A stretch of DNA of 64,000 nt from Streptomyces sp. AC550_RSS872. GTDB taxonomy: Bacteria; Actinomycetota; Actinomycetes; Streptomycetales; Streptomycetaceae. The stretch spans positions 43,544 through 107,543 of the forward strand of contig NZ_JAGMUL010000140.1 of NCBI RefSeq assembly GCF_019049285.1. Direction: 5' to 3'. Of this stretch, positions 16,186 through 23,858 are shown one piece after another. Each line of letters starts with the position of its first letter. Position 1 is the stretch's first letter. Below the pieces are notes generated by a model. It was not told the origin of the DNA and searched no databases. It worked only from the letters and a program-made list of their open reading frames with translations. Position numbers and translations under genes: made by a program.

Positions 16186-17628
16186 CTAGAGGATGGCCCC
16201 GGGCGTGTAACCGGCGGCCTCCGGGCGCTGCTTCACGATCTCCTCGATGCGGCCGACGACGACGCCGACCTGTTCGGCAGCGGCGCCGGTGAAGGACAGC
16301 TTGTCGGCCATCAGCGCGTCCAGCGCGGCGCGGTCGAGCGGGATGCGCGCGTCGGCGGCCAGCTTGTCGAGCAGCTCGTTGCGCTCGGCGCCCTGCTCGC
16401 GCATCGCCAGCGCGGAGGCGACGGCGTTCTCCTTGATCGCCTCGTGCGCGACCTCACGGCCGACGCCCGCGCGCACCGCGCCCATCAGCACCTTGGTGGT
16501 GGCGAGGAACGGCAGGTAACGGTCCAGCTCACGGGCCACGACCGCCGGGAACGCGCCGAACTCGTCCAGCACCGTCAGGAACGTCTCCAGCAGCCCGTCC
16601 AGCGCGAAGAACGCGTCCGGCAGCGCGACCCGGCGCACCACCGAGCAGGACACGTCGCCCTCGTTCCACTGGTCGCCCGCGAGCTCGCCCGTCATCGAGG
16701 CGTAGCCGCGCAGGATCACCATGAGGCCGTTGACGCGCTCGCAGGAGCGGGTGTTCATCTTGTGCGGCATCGCGGAGGAGCCGACCTGGCCCGGCTTGAA
16801 GCCCTCGGTCACCAGCTCGTGCCCGGCCATCAGCCGGATCGTCTTCGCCAGCGACGACGGCGCCGCCGCCAGCTGCACCAGCGCGGTGACGACCTCGTAG
16901 TCGAGGGAGCGCGGGTAGACCTGGCCGACGGAGGTGAACGCCTGTGAGAAGCCCAGATGGCCGGCGATCCGGTTCTCCAGGTCCGCCAGCTTCGACGCGT
17001 CCCCGCCGAGCAGGTCGAGCATGTCCTGCGCGGTGCCGACCGGGCCCTTGATGCCGCGCAGCGGGTAGCGGCCGAGGAGTTCCTCGACCCGGCCGTAGGC
17101 GACGAGCAGCTCGTCGGCGGCCGTCGCGAACCGCTTGCCCAGCGTCGTGGCCTGGGCGGCGACGTTGTGGGAGCGGCCGGCCATGACCAGCTCGCCGTAC
17201 TCACCGGCCAGCTTTCCGAGGCGCGCCAGCACGGCCACCGTACGGTCGCGCATCAGCTCCAGCGAGAGGCGGATCTGGAGCTGCTCGACGTTCTCCGTGA
17301 GGTCCCGGGACGTCATGCCCTTGTGCACGTGCTCATGCCCGGCGAGGTCGTTGAACTCCTCGATGCGCGCCTTCACGTCGTGCCGCGTGACCTTCTCGCG
17401 CTCGGCGATGGAGGCCAGGTCGACGGTGTGCAGGACACGCTCGTAGTCGGCGAGCGCCTCGTCCGGCACCTCGATGCCGAGGTCCTTCTGGGCCCGCAGC
17501 ACGGCGAGCCAGAGCTGCCGCTCCAGCTTCACCTTCTGCTCGGGGGACCAGAGCGTGGCGAGCTCGGTGGAGGCGTAACGTCCGGCGAGGACGTTCGGGA
17601 TGCGGGGCTTGGCGGGCGCAGAAGTCAC
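16186..17628 (-). CDS. purB: Adenylosuccinate lyase
   Basis: PurB splits SAICAR to AICAR and adenylosuccinate to AMP in purine synthesis. The 480-residue protein shows the fumarase/aspartase superfamily signature GSSAMPHKMN, and the N-terminal PNVLAGRYAS typical of actinobacterial PurB. The GTG at 17628 is the accepted-looking start; the preceding bases carry no strong ribosome binding site. The upstream region contains two hairpins at 17710-17761. mug follows on the same strand. Confidence 0.95.
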   Translation of the reverse strand: MTSAPAKPRIPNVLAGRYASTELATLWSPEQKVKLERQLWLAVLRAQKDLGIEVPDEALADYERVLHTVDLASIAEREKVTRHDVKARIEEFNDLAGHEHVHKGMTSRDLTENVEQLQIRLSLELMRDRTVAVLARLGKLAGEYGELVMAGRSHNVAAQATTLGKRFATAADELLVAYGRVEELLGRYPLRGIKGPVGTAQDMLDLLGGDASKLADLENRIAGHLGFSQAFTSVGQVYPRSLDYEVVTALVQLAAAPSSLAKTIRLMAGHELVTEGFKPGQVGSSAMPHKMNTRSCERVNGLMVILRGYASMTGELAGDQWNEGDVSCSVVRRVALPDAFFALDGLLETFLTVLDEFGAFPAVVARELDRYLPFLATTKVLMGAVRAGVGREVAHEAIKENAVASALAMREQGAERNELLDKLAADARIPLDRAALDALMADKLSFTGAAAEQVGVVVGRIEEIVKQRPEAAGYTPGAIL

Positions 17629-18001
17629 GTGTACGGAGTTTACCCGTCACCCGGCGGGCCCCGGTCGGCTGTCCAGCGCGGAGCGTCCCAGGTCAGAGCT
17701 GCTCCACATGCAGTCCGTCCGCCGGACTGCGAGACCGCTTGCAGGACGGACGGGCGGTCTCGACGGGATTTGGTCCCGTGGGCGCCGATCTCGGCGGGCG
17801 ATCGGGTGAATTCCCTGGCTGTCATCGCGTCCTCGCTTCCTGGGACCTCCCTTTCTCGTTCATAGTCTGCACGTCGTGGCGATGGTGAACGTGCGGCATC
17901 ACGGCTCCTGCGACGACCTCGCTAATCCCGGCAATCGACGACATCGCGTCCATGACCGACCGTCGGCTTTCCCCCTTCCGCCCGAGAGAGAGAAAACGAG
18001 A
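17629..18001. other. Intergenic region between purB and the wall-protein gene, with two adjacent hairpins
   Basis: No gene is visible in these 373 bases. Two adjacent inverted repeats occur: GCAGTCC/GGACTGC at 17710-17730 and GAGACCGC/GCGGTCTC at 17731-17761. Between these hairpins the copies of GTCCGTCC and GGACGGAC could also pair with each other, giving an alternative fold. The region must hold promoters for both divergent genes. A structured leader for purB is possible but unproven. Confidence 0.5.
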
Positions 18002-18904
18002 ATGCGACAGGCCCTGACCAGGGGATTGATTGTGGCCGCCGCCACGACGAGCGCCCTTTCTCTGTACGGCACATGCGCGTCCTCGGCCCCACGCGTGCAG
18101 GGGACCGTGGTGAACTCCGCCGCTGCACTGTCAGGCCGTACGGATCCATGGGGCTCGGACGGGCTGGACGAGTTCGACGACAAACTCGCCAACATGCACG
18201 ACAAATTCGGCAGGATGCACGAGAGAATCGGCGAGATGCAGGACAAATTCGGTGAGCTGAACGAAAAGTTCAGCCACATGGGTGCGTCGCAGCCGGCTTC
18301 TGACAACAGCACCCCCGGATATGGCAACTCCGGCTACGGAGCGGAAGAGCCGAGCAGCCAAGGTTATGGCACCGAGAAGCCGAGCGACCACGGCTATGGC
18401 GCGGAGAAGCCGAGCGAGCAGGGTTACGGCGCCGACAAGCCGAGCGATCACGGTTACGGCGCCGAGGAGCCGAAGGAGCACGGTTACGGCGCCGAGGAGC
18501 CGAAGGACCACGGTTACGGCGCGGAGAAGTCGAGTGGATACGGCCACGACGACAAGAAGTCGACCGGCTACGGGTACGGCTACGGCGACGACGAGCCGAA
18601 GGACCACGGCTACGGCGACGAGAAGCCGGGCGGTTACGGCTACGGCGAGGAGGAGCCGAGCGGCTACGGCGCCGAGGAGCCGGAGGAGGACGGCTACGGG
18701 TACGGCTATGGCGAGGACTCGCCCGGCGAGCCCACCCCGCCGCCCCACGAGCACAAGCCGACGCCTCCGGGGAAGGAGCACCCCCACATGCCCGAGACCG
18801 GCGTCGGGATCGAGAGCGTCGTCGGGGGCATCGCCGCAAGTGGGGCGCTGCTGATCGCCGGAACCGTCCTGTACCGGCGAAGCCGGGCCGCGTCGCGTCA
18901 GTAG
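18002..18904 (+). CDS. Sortase-anchored wall protein with heptad coiled coil and GYG decapeptide repeats
   Basis: The 300-residue precursor has a signal peptide (residues 1 to about 29), a short coiled coil at about 64-92 made of four consecutive heptads (MHDKFGR, MHERIGE, MQDKFGE, LNEKFSH), a low-complexity region at 106-240 and a C-terminal sorting signal: MPETG at 263-267, hydrophobic helix 274-291 and the charged tail RRSR. MPETG is an LPXTG-like sortase site, so the protein should be linked to peptidoglycan. From residue 111 ten-residue units of the form GYGAEEPxxH run seven times in register. The ATG at 18002 is chosen because it directly precedes the signal peptide. I do not recognise a named family; role on the hyphal or spore surface is inference. 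Confidence 0.8.
   Translation: MRQALTRGLIVAAATTSALSLYGTCASSAPRVQGTVVNSAAALSGRTDPWGSDGLDEFDDKLANMHDKFGRMHERIGEMQDKFGELNEKFSHMGASQPASDNSTPGYGNSGYGAEEPSSQGYGTEKPSDHGYGAEKPSEQGYGADKPSDHGYGAEEPKEHGYGAEEPKDHGYGAEKSSGYGHDDKKSTGYGYGYGDDEPKDHGYGDEKPGGYGYGEEEPSGYGAEEPEEDGYGYGYGEDSPGEPTPPPHEHKPTPPGKEHPHMPETGVGIESVVGGIAASGALLIAGTVLYRRSRAASRQ
18332..18541 (+). repeat. 30-bp coding repeat encoding GYG decapeptides
   Basis: Seven in-phase 30-base units encode residues 111-180 of the wall protein. Each begins GGYTAYGGC or similar and encodes GYG, an acidic/basic pair and a Pro or Ser. Further degenerate copies with GYGYG inserts continue to about 18720. Confidence 0.85.
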
Positions 18905-18914
18905 GAAGCCGCAG

Positions 18915-18939
18915 GGTGCCGGGTGGACAGCCCGGCACC
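18915..18939. terminator. Terminator between the wall-protein and SGNH genes
   Basis: GGTGCCGGG and CCCGGCACC form a perfect 9-bp stem 11 bases downstream of the wall-protein stop. It lies between convergent genes and can act for both. Confidence 0.7.
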
Positions 18940-18967
18940 TTCGTGCTGTCCCCACCCCTGGCCGGGT

Positions 18968-19750
18968 CTACGCCGCCGGGCCCTCGTACGGCAGCAGCTC
19001 CGGCCGCTTGGCCGGCAGCCCGTCGCCGGAGGACCGACCGGTCAGCCGCCGCCCGATCCACGGCAGCAGGTACTGCCGGGCGAACCGGGCGTCCGCGACC
19101 CGCCGTGCGACCCACCCAGGCGGCAGCGTGGCCGGTATCGGCGTACGCCACTCGGTGTCCTCGGGGTCGTAGCCGAGCGTCTGCCACACCGCCTCCGCGA
19201 CCCGGCGGTGCCCCTCGGCCGTCAGATGCAGCCGGTCCACGTCCCACAGGCGGGGGTCGCCGAGCGACGGCGCCCCGTACAGGTCGACGACGATCGCGCC
19301 GTGCCGCCCGGCCAGCTCGTCGACGCAGGCGAACAGCTCCTCCATACGTGGCCGGAACCGATCGAGGACCGGTCCCTGCCGTCCCGGGCTGCGCATCAGC
19401 ACCAGCTGCCGGCACGACGGGGCCAGCTTCTCCACGGCCTCCTCCAGAAGGCCGCGCACCCGTCCCATGTCGCACTTGGGCCGCAGGGTGTCGTTGAGCC
19501 CGCCGACCAGAGTGATCACGTCGGCGCCCATCGCGGCCGCCACGTCGACCTGCTCCTCGACGATCTGCCCGATCAGCTTCCCGCGCACCGCGAGGTTGGC
19601 GTAGCGGAAGCCGGGTGTACGGGCGGCCATCCGCCCGGCGAGGAGGTCGGCCCAGCCCCGGTAGGAACCGTCCGGGAGCAGGTCCGACATGCCCTCGGTG
19701 AAGGAGTCGCCGACCGCGACCAGGCTGCTGTAAGTGGGATTCGTCTGCAT
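18968..19750 (-). CDS. SGNH/GDSL hydrolase
   Basis: The 260-residue cytoplasmic esterase has the SGNH blocks: GDSFTEG near residues 14-20 with the nucleophilic Ser, the Gly of NLAVRGKL, GGLNDT with the oxyanion Asn, and DRLHLTAEGH with the catalytic Asp and His. The family hydrolyses ester or acetyl groups on lipids and carbohydrates; substrate unknown. There is no signal peptide. The two CorC-like genes lie upstream on the same strand, separated by 49 bases. Confidence 0.9.
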   Translation of the reverse strand: MQTNPTYSSLVAVGDSFTEGMSDLLPDGSYRGWADLLAGRMAARTPGFRYANLAVRGKLIGQIVEEQVDVAAAMGADVITLVGGLNDTLRPKCDMGRVRGLLEEAVEKLAPSCRQLVLMRSPGRQGPVLDRFRPRMEELFACVDELAGRHGAIVVDLYGAPSLGDPRLWDVDRLHLTAEGHRRVAEAVWQTLGYDPEDTEWRTPIPATLPPGWVARRVADARFARQYLLPWIGRRLTGRSSGDGLPAKRPELLPYEGPAA

Positions 19751-19799
19751 GGCGACAGAAATGGTAGCCCGAGGACCATACCCATCAGTCGGTCGGCCC

Positions 19800-20813
19800 T
19801 CAGGCCCGCTGCCCGAACAGCTCCCGCAGCACGTCCTCCATGGTCACCAGCCCCGCCAGCCGGCCGTCGCCGCCCAGTGCGGCCGCCAGGTGTGTGCGGC
19901 TGCCGCGCATGGCCGTGAGGACGTCGTCGAGCGGGGTGCTCTCCCGGACGCGGGCGATGGGACGCATGTCCCGCACCTGGAAGGGCACGTCCCGTGCGGG
20001 GGCGTCCAGGGCGTCCTTCACATGCAGATAGCCGACGATCCGGCGGCCCTCGTCCACGACCGGGAAGCGGGAGAAGCCCGACTCGGCCGACAGCGCCTCC
20101 AGCTGCTCCGGCGTGACGCCCACGCGCGCGTAGACGACGCGCTCCAGCGGGAGGACCACGTCGCGCACCGGCCGGCGGCCCAGCTCCAGGGCGTCGTGCA
20201 GCCGCTCGCGTGCGCGCTCGTCGATGAGGCCGGCCTCGCCGGAGTCGCGCACCAGCCGGGCCAGCTCGGCGTCCGAGAAGGTCGCCGTGACCTCGTCCTT
20301 GGTCTCGACGCGCAGCAGTTTCAGCAGCGTGTTGGCGAAGGCGTTGATCGTGAAGATGACCGGCCGCAGCGCCCGGGACAGCGTGACCAGCGGCGGACCG
20401 AGCACCAGCGCGCTGCGCACCGGCTCGGCCAGCGCGATGTTCTTCGGCACCATCTCGCCGAGCAGCATGTGCAGATAGGTGGCCAGCGTCAGCGCGATCA
20501 CGAAGGAGACCACGTGCCCGGCGCCCTCCGGCACGCCCACCGCGTGGAACACCGGCTCCAGCAGATGCTCGATCGCGGGCTCCGCGACGACACCGAGGAC
20601 CAGCGTGCACAGCGTGATGCCGAGCTGCGCGGCCGCCATCAGCGCGGACACGTGCTGGAGACCCCACAGCACGCTCTTGGCGCGCCTGTCGCCCTGGTCG
20701 GCGTACGGCTCGATCTGTGAGCGCCGCACCGAGATCAGCGCGAACTCGGCGCCGACGAAGAAGGCGTTGACGACCAGCGTCAGGAAACCGATGAACAGCT
20801 GTACGGCGGTCAT
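19800..20813 (-). CDS. CNNM/CorC-type transporter-like protein (DUF21 plus CBS), second of a pair
   Basis: The 337-residue protein has an N-terminal DUF21/CNNM membrane domain of four helices (FIGFLTLVVNAFFVGAEFALI at the start) and two CBS domains at about 200-330. Proteins of this hemolysin C/CorC group handle Mg2+ or Co2+ export. It lacks the C-terminal CorC_HlyC domain that the upstream partner has. Its ATG overlaps the stop of that partner by 4 bases, so the two are translationally coupled and likely form a heteromer. Confidence 0.88.
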   Translation of the reverse strand: MTAVQLFIGFLTLVVNAFFVGAEFALISVRRSQIEPYADQGDRRAKSVLWGLQHVSALMAAAQLGITLCTLVLGVVAEPAIEHLLEPVFHAVGVPEGAGHVVSFVIALTLATYLHMLLGEMVPKNIALAEPVRSALVLGPPLVTLSRALRPVIFTINAFANTLLKLLRVETKDEVTATFSDAELARLVRDSGEAGLIDERARERLHDALELGRRPVRDVVLPLERVVYARVGVTPEQLEALSAESGFSRFPVVDEGRRIVGYLHVKDALDAPARDVPFQVRDMRPIARVRESTPLDDVLTAMRGSRTHLAAALGGDGRLAGLVTMEDVLRELFGQRA

Positions 20814-22204
20814 CGCCCGCCCTCCTTCTCGTTCCTCTCGTACTTCTCGTGCTTCTCGTGCTTGTCGTACTTGTCGTGCTTCTCGTTCTGCGTCGCGTCG
20901 TCGAACGGTGCGTGCAGCAGCACTCGGGCGGCCCGGCGGCCCGCGGCGTCCACCACGTCGAGCCGCCAGCCGGCCACCTCGACGCAGTCACCGACAGCGG
21001 GAATACGGCCCAGCTCCGTCGCGACGAGGCCGGCCAGCGTCTCGTACGGCCCCTCCGGTGCCCTCAGGCCCACGCGCGCGAGCTGGTCCACCCGCGCCGA
21101 TCCGTCCGCCGAGTACAGCTCCCGGCCCTCCGCGTCACTGCCCGCGTGGGCGAGGTCGGGCGTCTCATGCGGGTCGTGCTCGTCCCGCACCTCGCCGACG
21201 ACCTCCTCGACGATGTCCTCCAGCGTCGCCACGCCCGCCGTACCGCCGTACTCGTCTATGACCACGGCCATGGTGCGCTTGCCGGACAGCCGGTCGAGGA
21301 GCCGGTCGACGGTGAGCGTCTCGGGGACGAGCAGCGGCTCGCGCATCAGCTCGGCGACGGAGACCCGGGGCCGGCGTTCGGCGGGCACCGCCAGGATGTC
21401 CTTGATGTGCGCGGTGCCCACGACCGAGTCGAGGCTGCCGCGGTACACGGGGAACCGGGACAGCCCGGTCGCCCGCGTCACGTTCGCCACGTCCTCGCAG
21501 GTCGCCTGCGCCTCCAGGGCGATGACCTGGACGCGCGGGGTCATGACGTTCTCCGCGGTCAGGTCGGCCAGGTTCAGGGTCCGTACGAAGAGCTCGGCGG
21601 TGTCCGCCTCGAGGGCACCCTCGCGGGCCGAGTGCCGGGCGAGGGCGGCCAGCTCCTGGGGGCCGCGTGCGGCGGCCAGCTCCTCGGTGGGCTCCACGCC
21701 GAAGCGGCGCACGACGCGGTTCGCCGTGTTGTTGAGGTGCGTGATGAAGGGGCGGAAGATCGCGCTGAACCAGCGCTGCGCGTTGCCGACCGTCTTCGCC
21801 ACGGCCAGGGGCGAGGAGATCGCCCAGTTCTTCGGCACCAGTTCGCCGACGACCATCAGCACGACCGTCGACAGCGCCGTACCGATGACGAGCGCGATCG
21901 AGCCGGACGCCGAGCTGGAGACGCCGAGCGACTCCAGCGGGCCCGCGATCAGTTTGGCGATGGACGGTTCGGAGAGCATGCCGACGACCAGGTTGGTGAC
22001 CGTGATGCCGAGCTGCGCGCCGGAGAGCTGGAAGGTCAGGTTCCGTACGGCCTTCAGGGCGCCGGAAGCGCCCCGCTCGCCGCGCTCGACGGCCCGCTCC
22101 AGCTCGCTGCGCTCGACCGTGGTCAGCGAGAACTCGGCCGCGACGAAGGCACCGCAGGCGAGCGACAGCAGGATCGCCACCAGCAGGAGGATCACTTCGG
22201 TCAT
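20810..22204 (-). CDS. CNNM/CorC-type transporter-like protein (DUF21, CBS, CorC_HlyC), first of a pair
   Basis: The 464-residue protein has a DUF21 membrane domain (LLLVAILLSLACGAFVAAEFSL at the start), a CBS pair at about 210-330 and a CorC_HlyC domain at about 345-430. It is probably involved in divalent cation efflux or membrane integrity. The last 25 residues are a Lys/His/Glu tail of short repeats (KHDKYDKHEKHEKYE), absent from most relatives and encoded by 9-base repeats. The downstream gene for the second subunit overlaps by 4 bases. Confidence 0.88.
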   Translation of the reverse strand: MTEVILLLVAILLSLACGAFVAAEFSLTTVERSELERAVERGERGASGALKAVRNLTFQLSGAQLGITVTNLVVGMLSEPSIAKLIAGPLESLGVSSSASGSIALVIGTALSTVVLMVVGELVPKNWAISSPLAVAKTVGNAQRWFSAIFRPFITHLNNTANRVVRRFGVEPTEELAAARGPQELAALARHSAREGALEADTAELFVRTLNLADLTAENVMTPRVQVIALEAQATCEDVANVTRATGLSRFPVYRGSLDSVVGTAHIKDILAVPAERRPRVSVAELMREPLLVPETLTVDRLLDRLSGKRTMAVVIDEYGGTAGVATLEDIVEEVVGEVRDEHDPHETPDLAHAGSDAEGRELYSADGSARVDQLARVGLRAPEGPYETLAGLVATELGRIPAVGDCVEVAGWRLDVVDAAGRRAARVLLHAPFDDATQNEKHDKYDKHEKHEKYERNEKEGGR

Positions 22205-22370
22205 CGGGTCACCTCCGTCCCATGGTCGGACAGGGTGGGGAGGATCGCGCGATGTCGGGTACTGGGAGGCTCGTCCATGGGCGGACGCTCACACCTTTCA
22301 TGGGAGGACCGAAGCGGTCCCCAATAGTAAAGGGTGGGCAAAGTGCCTCGTCCCGGCCGTCATGCCCGGC

Positions 22371-22796
22371 TCAGTCGGTCAGATGCTTCACCCACCGGCG
22401 CCACTTGTCTTCGGGCGCGTACCCGGCCGCGCGCCAGGCATGGTGCGCGGTCTCGTTGCGCTGGAGCACCATCGCGTCGCCACGGCGCCCGCCGAGTCGT
22501 ACGAACCTCTCCTCGGCGGCGGAGAGCAGGGCCGAGCCGATACCCCGCCGCCGGCGCTCCGGATGCACCGCGAGCCGGTACAGATGGCAGCGCCAGCCGT
22601 CGAAACCCGCGATCACCGTGCCGACCAGTTCCCCCTCCAGCTCCGCAAGGATCAGCGCTTCGGGGTCGCGGGCGACCAACCGCTCCACGCCGTCCCGGTC
22701 GTCGCTGATGCTCGTGCCCTCGGCGGCCGTCTTCCAGAAGGCCAGCGCGGCGTCGAGGTCGTCGGCCGTAGCGGCCCGTATCCGCAGATCAGTCAT
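22371..22796 (-). CDS. GNAT-family N-acetyltransferase
   Basis: The 141-residue protein is a single GNAT domain. The acetyl-CoA pyrophosphate loop is LAVHPERRRRGIGSALL (Q/RxxGxG/A type), and motif B follows with LQRNETAHHAWRAAGY. It resembles the small RimI/YpeA-type acetyltransferases; the acceptor is unknown. It stands alone, convergent to nothing and 60 bases downstream of the LLM gene. Confidence 0.88.
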   Translation of the reverse strand: MTDLRIRAATADDLDAALAFWKTAAEGTSISDDRDGVERLVARDPEALILAELEGELVGTVIAGFDGWRCHLYRLAVHPERRRRGIGSALLSAAEERFVRLGGRRGDAMVLQRNETAHHAWRAAGYAPEDKWRRWVKHLTD

Positions 22797-22852
22797 GCCG
22801 TGATCACATCACGGGGGACCGGACGGCACCCGGAATTCCAGCATCCGGACGG

Positions 22853-23812
22853 CTACTTGCCGCGCAGCCGCGCCATCACCGGCGCGAACGCCTCCATGCT
22901 GGGTTCGAGGACGGTCAGATAGGTGAACCCGTACCGCTCGCGCTGCGCCAGTACCTGCGCGGCCATCTCCTCCACGGTGCCGATGAGACCGATGGGCAGC
23001 TCCAGGACCTGGTCCGGAGTGAGGTACGGGACCCGTTCCATCAGGGACTGTACGGCGGCCTCGCGGTCGTCGGTGTCGAGCACGAACTGGATCAGCAGGT
23101 TCAGCTCCGCCGGCTCCGGCTCCGGGTTCTCGCGGCCCGCAGCCGCAGCCAGCTCCCGGTACAGCGCGACCCGCTCCTCCAGCTCCCCGGCGAGCATGAC
23201 CTCCAGCTGTCCCGTTGAGCTGCCCCGCACCGAGCGCGCGCCGGTGAAGGCCGCGATGTCGGCGTGCTCGGCGGTCAGGCGCAGCACGCGGTCGCCGTTG
23301 CCGCCGACGAGCAGCGGCACCCGGGGCTTCTGCACCTGCTGCGGCATGGGGGTCCCCCCGCTCGAGCGGATTCGGGAGTGAGGGAGGTCCTCGGAGGCGA
23401 GCAGCCGGTACAGCTCCTCGATCGTGTGCCGCAGATGGTCCACGCGCTCACCCGGGGGCAGCCATGGCAGACCCGCCGTGTCGTGCTCGGCCTTCACATA
23501 GCCGGTGCCGAGGCCGAGTTCGAGCCGTCCGCCCGTGAGGGCGTCGGTGGTCGCGACCTCGCGGGCGAGCAACGCCGGGTTCCAGAAACCGGCGTTGAGC
23601 ACGAACGTGCCCAGCCTTGGACGCTGTGTCGCCTCGGCCGCCGCGACCAGGGCCGGGAACGGCGCGGGCATGCCGAGATGGTCGGGGACCAGGATCACGT
23701 CGTAGCCGAGTTCCTCGGCCCGCCGGCACTTGGCCCGCCACTCGTCGGCAGGGGCGGAGGTCATCAGGTTGACGCCGAAGCGGAACGGACGCGGGCTCAC
23801 CGGTTGCGACAC
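22853..23812 (-). CDS. LLM-class F420-dependent oxidoreductase, TIGR03621-like
   Basis: The 319-residue protein has the luciferase-like TIM-barrel of F420-dependent enzymes (FRFGVNLMTSAPADEWRAKCRRAEELGYDVILVPDHL at the start, RLELGLGTGY in the middle, and PLLVGGNGDRVLRLTAEHADIAAF). Streptomycetes use such enzymes with F420 as hydride carrier; the substrate is unknown. A 15-residue insert, roughly LPHSRIRSSGGTPMP at about 142-156, is encoded by a Streptomyces intergenic repeat that entered the gene in frame. The insert lies in a loop before the strand carrying PRVPLLVGGNG, so the fold may tolerate it. Confidence 0.88.
   Translation of the reverse strand: MSQPVSPRPFRFGVNLMTSAPADEWRAKCRRAEELGYDVILVPDHLGMPAPFPALVAAAEATQRPRLGTFVLNAGFWNPALLAREVATTDALTGGRLELGLGTGYVKAEHDTAGLPWLPPGERVDHLRHTIEELYRLLASEDLPHSRIRSSGGTPMPQQVQKPRVPLLVGGNGDRVLRLTAEHADIAAFTGARSVRGSSTGQLEVMLAGELEERVALYRELAAAAGRENPEPEPAELNLLIQFVLDTDDREAAVQSLMERVPYLTPDQVLELPIGLIGTVEEMAAQVLAQRERYGFTYLTVLEPSMEAFAPVMARLRGK
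23346..23390. repeat. Streptomyces palindromic intergenic-type repeat inside the LLM coding sequence
   Basis: This 45-bp segment contains GGGGGTCCCCCCGCTCGAGCG followed by GGGAGTGAGGGAGGTCC, the form of a repeat found in intergenic DNA of many Streptomyces (recalled from other genomes). Its length is an exact multiple of three and it carries no stop in the gene's frame, so the gene stays open. Confidence 0.75.
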
Positions 23813-23858
23813 GAACTCTCCTCACTTTCAAGGGACTTGAGTACCTGTCGCGATTCCA

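Noticed and set aside
16957..17865. Plus-strand frame across purB
   Set aside because: It is the antisense of purB, with no start signal or domain.
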